Positions 34,454 through 42,330 of a stretch of 64,000 nucleotides of DNA are shown here, one piece after another. The DNA is from JADJGC01 sp964576925 (GTDB lineage Bacteria > Zixibacteria > MSB-5A5 > CAIYYT01). How positions within the stretch are numbered: position 1 is the stretch's first letter; each line of letters begins with the position of its first letter. The position numbers and the translations under genes are program-made. Below the pieces are notes generated by a model. That model was not told the origin of the DNA. It worked only from the letters and a program-made list of their open reading frames with translations, and did no database searches. Location of the stretch: NCBI GenBank assembly GCA_964576925.1, contig CAZNWJ010000003.1, positions 186,001 to 250,000 of the forward strand, in the 5' to 3' direction.

Positions 34454-35200
34454 ATGAGCACGAATCAAATTTCTTCTTCGGCGGAGATCGCCGGCGATGT
34501 CAAACTGGGTCATTTTTGCGTTATTGGCGAAAAGGTCAGCATTAGCGCCGGTTCGGTCATAGGATCGAATGTCGTCATCTATGAAGGCACAATGATCGGC
34601 GCAAACGTTCGCATCGATGATGGCGCGGTTGTTGGCAAGCAGCCGATGCGCGCCGCCAATTCTGCCGTAACGAAGGATCAGGAGTTGGCGCCGAGCCGGG
34701 TCGGCGATAACTGCATCCTGGGTACCAATGTCGTGATCTATGCCGGGGCGGTCATCGGACAAAAGGTGCTGATCGCGGATCAGGCGACAGTGCGTGAGAA
34801 TGTCACGATTGGCGACTTCACGATCGTCGGCCGGGGCGTGGCTATCGAGAATTTCTGCAAGGTTGGCTCCTACTGCAAGCTCGAGACCAACGTCTATCTG
34901 ACCGCTTATTCCGAGCTCGCCGATCGGGTGTTTATGGCGCCGTGCGTTGCGACATCAAACGACAACTTCGTGGGGCGCACCAAGGAACGGTTCAAGTATT
35001 TCAAAGGTATAACGGTGAAACGCGGCGGACGGGTCGGTCTCAACGCTACGATCCTCCCCGGCAAGACAGTTGGCGAAGATGCCTTGGTGGCTGCCGGAGC
35101 CGTTCTTACCAAGGACGCGCCCGATCAGATGATCGTCATCGGTTCGCCGGCAAAACCGCTCAAACGCGTCCCGCCGGAGCAACTTTTGGATAATCAATAG
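34454..35200 (+). CDS. hexapeptide-repeat N-acetyltransferase (WbpD-like)
   Basis: The 248-residue protein is almost wholly left-handed beta-helix with hexapeptide repeats (for example VIGSNVVIYEGTMIGANV, CILGTNVVIYAGAVIG and TIVGRGVAIENFCKVG) and ends with the acyltransferase tail VIGSPAKPLKRVP. The family acetylates amino sugars on nucleotide carriers. Next to a DegT aminotransferase and a WecB/WbpI-type epimerase, a WbpD-like role (3-N-acetylation of a UDP-amino-uronate) is the best guess; a PglD-like role is possible, although no PglD-type N-terminal domain is present. Confidence 0.82.
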   Translation: MSTNQISSSAEIAGDVKLGHFCVIGEKVSISAGSVIGSNVVIYEGTMIGANVRIDDGAVVGKQPMRAANSAVTKDQELAPSRVGDNCILGTNVVIYAGAVIGQKVLIADQATVRENVTIGDFTIVGRGVAIENFCKVGSYCKLETNVYLTAYSELADRVFMAPCVATSNDNFVGRTKERFKYFKGITVKRGGRVGLNATILPGKTVGEDALVAAGAVLTKDAPDQMIVIGSPAKPLKRVPPEQLLDNQ

Positions 35201-35219
35201 CCCCCAAAAGGAGATTGAG

Positions 35220-36320
35220 TTGAACGTTCCCTTGCTTGACCTGCGGCGCGAATATGAGTCCCTCAAGAGCGACCTCGACAGCGCCGTGCTCGCCGTGATG
35301 GCGGATACCCGCTTCATCAACGGCCCACAGGTAAAGGAGTTTGAGACTGCCGTGGCGCAGTACCTTGGCGTTAAGCACGCCATCGGCGTCGCCTCCGGTA
35401 CCGATGCGCTCCTCCTGGCGTTGCGTGCGGCGGGAGTCGGTCCCGGCACCGAAGTGATCACTACGACGTTTTCGTTTTTTGCAACCGCGGGAACGGTCGC
35501 CAATCTGGGAGCCAGGCCGGTGTTCGTCGATATCGATGAGGATACGTTCAACCTGAACCCCACGCAGATCGAAGCCAGGATCACACCGCGTACGCGCGCG
35601 ATCATTCCCGTGCACCTCTTCGGCCAGAGCGCCGATCTCGATCCGATTCTCGCGCTCGCCAAGAACCGCAATATCAATGTCGTCGAAGACGCCGCACAAT
35701 CGCTTTCATCGAAGTACAAAGGCCGAATGTCCGGGACGATTGGCGATCTCGGTATCTACTCGTTCTATCCGACGAAGAATCTTGGCTGCCCGGGTGACGG
35801 CGGACTCATCGTCACTGATTCCGACGAATTGAATCAGCAGCTCCGCAGTCTGAAAGCCCACGGCGCGAAGGTCAAGTATTATCACGATATCGTGGGTTAC
35901 AATTCGCGCCTCGACACGCTTCACGCGGCCGTGCTGCAGGTCAAACTTCCGCATTTGGACAAGTGGTCTCAGCAGCGCCGCGCCAACGCCGCCTACTACA
36001 GTCAACGCTTTGCCGGCAAGAAGCTCAAAGCACCGACAGAAATGGACTACGGCTATCACATCTTCAACCAATACTCGATCATGGTCACGAATCGCGATGG
36101 ATTGCGGGAGCACCTGAAGGCATCGGGCATTGGCTACGAGATCTACTATCCGTTGCCGCTCCACCTGCAAAAGTGCTTTGCCCACCTCGGCTATCGTCCC
36201 GGCGACTTGCCGGTGGCCGAGCGCTGTGCACAAAGCGTGATTTCGCTGCCGATCTATCCACAACTGACCGAGGCCGAGCGGGCCTATGTCGCCGACCGGG
36301 TGATTGAATACGTCTCCTAA
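35220..36320 (+). CDS. DegT/DnrJ/EryC1 sugar aminotransferase (WbpE-like)
   Basis: The 366-residue PLP enzyme starts NVPLLDLRREYESLKSDLD, has GTDALLLALRAAGVGPG, the VEDAAQS aspartate and the Schiff-base lysine in FYPTKNLGCPGDGG. These enzymes place an amino group on a keto-sugar nucleotide. Motif spelling (IIPVHLFGQSADLD, NSRLDTLHAAVLQVKL) is close to WbpE, which makes the 3-amino sugar for the neighbouring acetyltransferase. Start is TTG with AAGGAG 6 nt upstream. Confidence 0.9.
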   Translation: MNVPLLDLRREYESLKSDLDSAVLAVMADTRFINGPQVKEFETAVAQYLGVKHAIGVASGTDALLLALRAAGVGPGTEVITTTFSFFATAGTVANLGARPVFVDIDEDTFNLNPTQIEARITPRTRAIIPVHLFGQSADLDPILALAKNRNINVVEDAAQSLSSKYKGRMSGTIGDLGIYSFYPTKNLGCPGDGGLIVTDSDELNQQLRSLKAHGAKVKYYHDIVGYNSRLDTLHAAVLQVKLPHLDKWSQQRRANAAYYSQRFAGKKLKAPTEMDYGYHIFNQYSIMVTNRDGLREHLKASGIGYEIYYPLPLHLQKCFAHLGYRPGDLPVAERCAQSVISLPIYPQLTEAERAYVADRVIEYVS

Positions 36321-36321
36321 G

Positions 36322-37395
36322 ATGCGCATTGCAACGATTGTCGGGGCCCGACCGCAATACATCAAATTGGCGCCGCTGCATCGCGAACTGCAGCGACGAA
36401 GAGTTGACCACAAAGTCATCAACTCCGGCCAACACTACGATTACGAAATGGCGGGGGTGTTCTTCCGCGAGTTGAGCCTGCCGCGTCCGGCAGTGAATCT
36501 GGCCGTCGGCTCGAGCGATGCTGCCTCGATGACCTCACGAATCCTCGAGAAATGTGCCGTCGCACTCAAGAAGCTCTCTCCTGATCTCGTGGTCGTTATC
36601 GGCGACACCAACACGACTCTGGGGGGCGCCCTGGCAGCCGTGCAACTTGGCTTGCCGTTGGCGCACGTCGAAGCGGGTTTGCGCTGCTTTGACCTGAGGA
36701 CCCCGGAAGAGCTTAATCGCATCGTGACCGATCGAATTTCCTCGCTGCATCTCTGTCCGACGCCGCAATCGGTAGAAAATCTGCGCGCAGAAGGTATTCG
36801 CAAATCGGTGTTCCTGACGGGCGATCTGCTCTATGATGTCCTGAGCCAGCTTGTGCCCGCCCCGAAAGTGGTCGCGACGGCGATCGAAACACACGGCATG
36901 AAACCGGGCGAGTATTACTTGGTAACTCTTCATCGAGCTGAATCCGTCGATCGCCGCGAAGTGCTCCAGGCGATGGTGCGGCAAATCGGGCGATTGCCGG
37001 GAGACGTCGTCTTTCCCGTTCACCCGCGAACGCTCAAACAACTGCGCCGCAACGGTCTGATTTCGCGGCTGCAGCGCAACAAGCGATTGAAACTCATCGA
37101 GCCGGTGGGATATCGAGAGATGTTGGCGTTGTTGGCAGGGTGCAAGATGCTCTTGACCGACTCGGGCGGCCTCCAGCGCGAAGCATATTTCCTCAAGAAG
37201 CCGACTCTGTTGCTTCGAGACGTTACGGAGTGGGTGGAGATTGTCGCCAACGGCGGCAGCATGATCGTTGGCGCAAACACCGGCGCGCTCCAACGCGGAC
37301 TGGCACGGGCACGTTTCTCTTTTGATAATCGCAGCATCTGTCGCAAAGGTGCGGCCCGCCGGATCGCCGACCGGATCGTTGCTGCGTTTGCGTGA
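36322..37395 (+). CDS. UDP-N-acetyl amino sugar 2-epimerase (WecB/WbpI-like)
   Basis: The 357-residue protein has the non-hydrolysing epimerase motifs IVGARPQYIKLAPLHRE, SGQHYDYEM, IGDTNTTLGGALAA, HVEAGLRCFD, PEELNRIVTDR, LTDSGGLQREA and the RDVTEWVE acidic site. It interconverts GlcNAc- and ManNAc-type nucleotides, or the diacetamido-uronate if WbpI-like. The ATG at 36322 is 1 nt after the upstream stop, so the three sugar genes are coupled. A TTG six codons earlier is an alternative. Confidence 0.9.
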   Translation: MRIATIVGARPQYIKLAPLHRELQRRRVDHKVINSGQHYDYEMAGVFFRELSLPRPAVNLAVGSSDAASMTSRILEKCAVALKKLSPDLVVVIGDTNTTLGGALAAVQLGLPLAHVEAGLRCFDLRTPEELNRIVTDRISSLHLCPTPQSVENLRAEGIRKSVFLTGDLLYDVLSQLVPAPKVVATAIETHGMKPGEYYLVTLHRAESVDRREVLQAMVRQIGRLPGDVVFPVHPRTLKQLRRNGLISRLQRNKRLKLIEPVGYREMLALLAGCKMLLTDSGGLQREAYFLKKPTLLLRDVTEWVEIVANGGSMIVGANTGALQRGLARARFSFDNRSICRKGAARRIADRIVAAFA

Positions 37396-37428
37396 GAATT
37401 CCTCAATCGAGGGCTTCCGATTTAGCCG

Positions 37429-37457
37429 TTGACGCAATTCGGAACCGGCAGTAAACT
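37429..37457 (+). promoter_or_regulatory. sigma70-type promoter, leaderless or nearly so
   Basis: TTGACG (37429-37434), 17 nt, TAAACT (37452-37457). The expected transcript start is near 37464, only about 2 nt before the ATG at 37466, and no ribosome binding site precedes that ATG. Confidence 0.6.
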
Positions 37458-37465
37458 ACAAAGTT

Positions 37466-39766
37466 ATGCAATCCGAGAAGTCCGAGAGAATGGCCCAAAT
37501 TCGCCGGCAAGCCGTCTTGTTGCTGGCCGATGTCATTGCCATCCAGCTCTGTTTCTTCATCGCTGTAATTCTGTTCCACAACCTGCGTGAGGTGCGCGAG
37601 AGCCTCGGCGAAACGCTGGGATACTTCTATGGCATGCCCAACCTCGTGATTACCGCCTACTGGTTGGGGTTGCTGGGTTTATCGCGACTGCTGCGCAAGT
37701 TCTTCCCGCAGGGGCTGTACGGCGAATTCCTGCGCATCTTCAACGTTGTATCGCTTGGCGTCGTACTGATCATCTTTGCAATGGTCGATTCGACTGACCC
37801 GAATTCATTCTTCTCGACATCAAAGATTCTGATTTTCACCTACTGGATTTCGCTCATTGCGACGCTGAGCGTCAATCGCCTGCTTCTCTTTCGTTCGCGC
37901 GAAGGGGCGATCAGCGCCAACGCCGAACAGATTGTCTCGCCCCTGTTGATTCCTCGTCGTCTGCTGATCGTCGCGCTGGATATCGTCATCATCTCCGCCG
38001 GATACTATCTCGCTTTCTTGATTCGCTTTGAAGGTTCGCTTACCGCGGAGTATTACCGCAGCCTGCAGTCGAGCATGCCTGTGGTGATTATCCTGCGGTT
38101 CAGCATGCTGCTGTATTTCCGGCTTTACTCCGGCTACTATCGCTATGCTTCAATCAGCGATCTGACGCAGATACTCAAGGCGGTGTCGGCGGGCAGCATT
38201 CTCATTGCTATCCCCACCTATTTCTTCGGCTACGGCGAGATTCCGCGCGGAGTGTTCATTATCGACTGGCTCTTGCAGGTCATTCTGCTCGGTGGTTCGC
38301 GCTTTCTGCTTCGGGCAGCGCGGGAGTTAATGCCCCAGGTACTTCAGCCGGGTCGCCGGACGTTCATCATCGGCGCCGGCTCGGCGGGCGAGATGGTGCT
38401 TCGCGAGCTACGCAAGACCCCGATGGACTTAAAGCCCGTCGGAATCATCGATGACGATCCCAACAAGCACGGCATGCGGCTTCACGGCGTGACCGTGTTA
38501 GGGGGCAGCGCCGAATTGCCGAAGTTGGCGTTGCGCCACAAGGTGACCGACGCGATTATCGCAATTCCTTCCGCCACCGGCGCGCAGATGCGCCAATTGA
38601 TCGATGCCTGCCGCAAGGCTAATCTCGCGTTTAAGTCGCTGCCGCCGCTGCGGGAAATCATCGGCGGCCAGGTCGCGCTCAGCCAGGTGCGGCAAATCAG
38701 CGTGGAAGACTTGCTGGGACGCACTCCGGTGCGCCTTGACTCGCATCGGTTGGCGGCCTTTATTCAGGGCAAGCGGATATTGATCACCGGCGGAAGCGGC
38801 TCGATCGGCTCGGAGATCTGCCGCCAGGTGATGCGTTTTAACCCCGAACGCCTCGCCATTGTCGATCGTGCCGAGAACCGGCTCTACGAGATGCTGCTTG
38901 AATTCCAGCAATCGCCGGCCATTGACATTGTCGAGCCGCACGTGGCCGACATCAACGATATCCCCAAGATGGAACGGATTTTCGACCAGGTGCAACCGCA
39001 CGTCGTGTTTCATGCGGCGGCGTATAAGCAAGTCCCCCTGATGGAGTTGTTCCCGGAAGAGGCGGTGAAAAACAACATCTTCGGGACGCGCGGCCTGATC
39101 GAGTTGGCGGACAAATTCGGAGTGGGTGAGTTCGTCATGATTTCGACTGACAAAGCGGTGCGACCCTCCAGTATCATGGGCGCCAGCAAGCGCGTCGCGG
39201 AAATTCTGGTGCAATGCTTTGCCAAGCAGTCGCAGGTATCGTTCATCACCGTCCGCTTCGGCAACGTGTTGGGCTCGGACGGCTCGGTGGTCCCGATCTT
39301 CCGTCGCCAGATCGAACACGGGGGACCGGTGACGGTCACCCATCCCGATATGACGCGCTACTTTATGACAATCAAGGAAGCCTCTTTGCTTGTCATGCAG
39401 GCGGCGACCATCGGGCATTCGGGGGATATTCTGGTGCTCAATATGGGCGAGCCGGTCAAGATCCTCGATTTAGCTAAAGCGATGATTACGTTGTCCGGTG
39501 CCATCCCCGACGAGGATATTCCGATTGTGTTTACCGGTCTGCGGCCCGGCGAAAAGATGAATGAAGAGCTGTTCGACGAAGAAGGGCTGACGTCGTCGAC
39601 GCATGAAAATATCCTGGTTGCCCGGGCAACCGACTTTGATCTCAATATGATTCAATCCGAACTCAAGCGGTTGGAGGATGCCGTGCGTCGACAGGATCGC
39701 GCCCAGATCTTCCAGCTGTTCCAGGAAATCGTTCCCGGCTTTCAAACGATCTCCGTTAAGATTTAG
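37466..39766 (+). CDS. membrane nucleotide-sugar 4,6-dehydratase with duplicated membrane region
   Basis: The 766-residue protein belongs to the WbpM/PglF/CapD family: membrane segments (about 165-285), a Rossmann CoA-binding-like domain (FIIGAGSAGE, 300-309) and an SDR dehydratase domain (TGGSGSIGSE, 441-450; STDKAVRPSS; MGASKR; MTRYFMTI). It removes water from UDP-GlcNAc to give a 4-keto-6-deoxy sugar for surface glycans. It is about 120-160 residues longer than usual because a second membrane block (1-150; RRQAVLLLADVIAIQ like RRLLIVALDIVIISA at 164) precedes the normal one. It has its own promoter and ends the surface-sugar set. Confidence 0.9.
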   Translation: MQSEKSERMAQIRRQAVLLLADVIAIQLCFFIAVILFHNLREVRESLGETLGYFYGMPNLVITAYWLGLLGLSRLLRKFFPQGLYGEFLRIFNVVSLGVVLIIFAMVDSTDPNSFFSTSKILIFTYWISLIATLSVNRLLLFRSREGAISANAEQIVSPLLIPRRLLIVALDIVIISAGYYLAFLIRFEGSLTAEYYRSLQSSMPVVIILRFSMLLYFRLYSGYYRYASISDLTQILKAVSAGSILIAIPTYFFGYGEIPRGVFIIDWLLQVILLGGSRFLLRAARELMPQVLQPGRRTFIIGAGSAGEMVLRELRKTPMDLKPVGIIDDDPNKHGMRLHGVTVLGGSAELPKLALRHKVTDAIIAIPSATGAQMRQLIDACRKANLAFKSLPPLREIIGGQVALSQVRQISVEDLLGRTPVRLDSHRLAAFIQGKRILITGGSGSIGSEICRQVMRFNPERLAIVDRAENRLYEMLLEFQQSPAIDIVEPHVADINDIPKMERIFDQVQPHVVFHAAAYKQVPLMELFPEEAVKNNIFGTRGLIELADKFGVGEFVMISTDKAVRPSSIMGASKRVAEILVQCFAKQSQVSFITVRFGNVLGSDGSVVPIFRRQIEHGGPVTVTHPDMTRYFMTIKEASLLVMQAATIGHSGDILVLNMGEPVKILDLAKAMITLSGAIPDEDIPIVFTGLRPGEKMNEELFDEEGLTSSTHENILVARATDFDLNMIQSELKRLEDAVRRQDRAQIFQLFQEIVPGFQTISVKI

Positions 39767-39790
39767 CCGTTTACCCGAAGGAAATGCAGA

Positions 39791-41062
39791 ATGCTCGATC
39801 TCAAGTTCATTCGTGAAAATGCCGCCCTGGTTAAGCAGGGAGCAGCCAATAAGAACAGCACCGTCGATATCGATAAGATCCTTGAACTTGATCGTCAGCG
39901 CCGCGAATTGCTCACGGCACTTGAAGGACTGCGCGAGCAACGCAACAAGGTGACCGGCGAAATCGCCGTCATGAAGAAAAACAAGCAGGACGCCAGCGGG
40001 CAGATCGCCGCGATGAAAGCGGTCGGCGATCAGATAGCGCAGGACGAAGAACGCGTTCGCACGGTTGAGGACGAACTGAACCAGGCGCTTCTCTGGATTC
40101 CGAATCTGCCGCACGAGTCGACCCCGGTCGGAAAGGATGAAGCGAGCAATGTCATCCGCCGGAGTTGGGGTGAGCAGAAGCAGTTTGATTTCGCGCCCCA
40201 AGCTCATTGGGATCTCGGTGCCAAGCTCGGCATGATGGACCTGGAGCGCGGTTCCAAGATTTCCGGTTCAGGTTTCATACTCTTCACGGGCGCCGGCGCG
40301 CTGCTCGAGCGGGCACTGATCAACTTCTTCCTCGACACCCACGTTACGCAACACGGCTATACCGAGGTGTTTCCGCCGTTCATGGTCAACTCGCAAACGA
40401 TGCAGGGAACCGGGCAGCTTCCCAAGATGGCTGAAGACATGTACCAGCTTTCCGACAAGACGATGTGGCTGGTGCCGACGGCTGAGGTTCCGGTGACCAA
40501 TATTTATGCGAACGAAATTCTCGGACCCAAAGAGGTACCGAAGTACATGGTTGCGTACACGCCCTGTTTTCGACGCGAAGCGGGCGCGGCGGGCAAGGAC
40601 ACACGCGGATTGATTCGCGTCCACCAGTTCGACAAGGTTGAAATGGTCCGCATCGTGAGCCCGGAGATCTCCTACGCCGATCTCGACGTCATCACCGGAC
40701 ACGCCGAGAAGCTGCTGCAAATGCTCGGATTGCACTACCGCGTGTGCGAATTGGCTTCGGGGGATCTTTCGTTTGCCGCAACCAAATGCTACGATCTGGA
40801 GGTCTGGGCGCCCGGCGTCGGCAAGTATCTAGAGGTGTCCTCCTGCTCCAATTTCGGCGACTTCCAGGCGCGGCGCATGGGCCTGCGCTACCGCCCGGCG
40901 GAAGGGGAGAAGCCGGTGTTCCCGCATACCCTGAACGGTTCCGGCCTGGCGCTGCCGCGGACCGTGATCGCCGTCATGGAGACCTATCAGACGAAAGAAG
41001 GCAAGATCGCTGTCCCTGAGGTGCTGCAGAAGTATATGCGAGGTCTCAAAGTAATCGAATGA
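39791..41062 (+). CDS. serS: seryl-tRNA synthetase
   Basis: The 423-residue class II synthetase has the N-terminal coiled-coil arm that holds tRNA-Ser (about 28-105, DRQRRELLTALEGLREQRNK) and motif 2 in YTPCFRREAGAAGKDTRG, the LVPTAEVP loop and motif 3 GSGLALPRTVIAVMETYQ. Length and motif order are normal. Its stop overlaps the start of the PorY-like kinase gene by 4 nt. Confidence 0.98.
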   Translation: MLDLKFIRENAALVKQGAANKNSTVDIDKILELDRQRRELLTALEGLREQRNKVTGEIAVMKKNKQDASGQIAAMKAVGDQIAQDEERVRTVEDELNQALLWIPNLPHESTPVGKDEASNVIRRSWGEQKQFDFAPQAHWDLGAKLGMMDLERGSKISGSGFILFTGAGALLERALINFFLDTHVTQHGYTEVFPPFMVNSQTMQGTGQLPKMAEDMYQLSDKTMWLVPTAEVPVTNIYANEILGPKEVPKYMVAYTPCFRREAGAAGKDTRGLIRVHQFDKVEMVRIVSPEISYADLDVITGHAEKLLQMLGLHYRVCELASGDLSFAATKCYDLEVWAPGVGKYLEVSSCSNFGDFQARRMGLRYRPAEGEKPVFPHTLNGSGLALPRTVIAVMETYQTKEGKIAVPEVLQKYMRGLKVIE

Positions 41063-42330
41063 TTCCGTCGCGTCTGAATGACCAGTCAGGTTCGGCGACG
41101 CTTCCGGGCGTCTTCAAAGCGTTCATTCTGTTCGGAACGATCGCCGTAGCCGCGCTTTTCATGATCTACACGCAGTTTCTAATCAACGGGCTCCAGGACA
41201 ACATCAAGCGCGACGTTCGCATGTGGGCCAAACTGTGGGAACTGGCGGGCGCCGAGGACTCATCGCCCCGCGTCAATGCCGTCATCTTTGAAGAGATTAT
41301 TCAGAAGGCCTACTTTCCGATTATCGTCACCGATCATCATCGCAATCCGGTCCTGTGGGCGCGTATCCCCGGTATCGCCGATGATGACACCAGCCGCGCG
41401 GCCTTCGAGAAGATCAAGGAGTATCGCGACCAGATGGTCAGCGATGGCCGCGAAACTCCGGTAGCGTGGCATGGCCAGATTATTCAGTACATCCTGTATG
41501 ATTACCCGCCGCTGTTTCGCCAGCTACAATTGATGCCCGTTATCGAAATCTCGGTAGTTGCCGTCTTCCTGATCGTTGGGTTCGTGGGATTCCGGAATAT
41601 CCAGCGCGCCGAACAACGCAATATCTGGGTAGGGATGGCCAAAGAGACCGCGCATCAGCTCGGCACGCCGCTAACTTCGCTCATGGGCTGGCTCGAACTG
41701 CTCGAAACCGAGATTGCCGAAGGCAAACACGCGGGGGCGGACGCAACCGATCTACGCCGCGTCGTCGAGAAGATGCGCACCGATCTTAGCCGACTTGATC
41801 GCGTCGCCAACCGCTTCGGGCAAATCGGCTCCATTCCTGACACGACGCCACACCCGATCAATCCCTTGATCAAAGAGGTTGTCGACTACTACTGCCAGCG
41901 TCTTCCTCACCAGGGGAACGGCATTTGTATCAAGTTTGAACCGGGAGACGAGGTCTATGCCAGTGTTAACCCGGAGTTGTTTACCTGGGTGGTGGAAAAC
42001 CTGATCAAGAACAGCTTACAGGCCTGCGACCAGAAGACCGGCGAAATCAGCGTCAAGACCCGCAGCGACGGTGAACGGCGACAGGTCTTCATCACGGTAA
42101 CGGATAATGGGCCCGGCATTGCGCCGAAATTTCAGGGAAAGATCTTCTCGACCGGGTTTACAACTAAGAAGCGCGGCTGGGGCCTGGGCCTCACGCTGGC
42201 GCGGCGAATCGTGCAGGAATATCACAACGGACGGATCGAGCTAAAAGAGTCCCTGCCGAATCAGCGCACTACTTTTCAGATCACCCTTCAGTCTTCCGAG
42301 CCGGGTGCGGCTACGAAAGGACAAGCTTGA
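41059..42330 (+). CDS. sensor histidine kinase, PorY-like
   Basis: The 423-residue kinase has two membrane segments (about 21-43 and 160-178) flanking an extracytoplasmic domain of about 115 residues, a HisKA-type site in MAKETAHQLGTPLTSL (His199) and an HATPase domain (ENLIKNSLQACD, DNGPGIAPKFQGKIF, GWGLGLTLARRIV). The Met-Ala-Lys-Glu-Thr-Ala-His box is shared with Bacteroidota kinases such as PorY. It overlaps porX by one nucleotide (TGATG), so the two are a coupled two-component system. PorXY regulates type IX secretion in Bacteroidota; that role here is inferred. Confidence 0.85.
   Translation: MIPSRLNDQSGSATLPGVFKAFILFGTIAVAALFMIYTQFLINGLQDNIKRDVRMWAKLWELAGAEDSSPRVNAVIFEEIIQKAYFPIIVTDHHRNPVLWARIPGIADDDTSRAAFEKIKEYRDQMVSDGRETPVAWHGQIIQYILYDYPPLFRQLQLMPVIEISVVAVFLIVGFVGFRNIQRAEQRNIWVGMAKETAHQLGTPLTSLMGWLELLETEIAEGKHAGADATDLRRVVEKMRTDLSRLDRVANRFGQIGSIPDTTPHPINPLIKEVVDYYCQRLPHQGNGICIKFEPGDEVYASVNPELFTWVVENLIKNSLQACDQKTGEISVKTRSDGERRQVFITVTDNGPGIAPKFQGKIFSTGFTTKKRGWGLGLTLARRIVQEYHNGRIELKESLPNQRTTFQITLQSSEPGAATKGQA

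Noticed and set aside
38498..39418. A 306-codon minus-strand frame opposite the dehydratase gene
   Set aside because: Antisense shadow of the SDR domain coding sequence.
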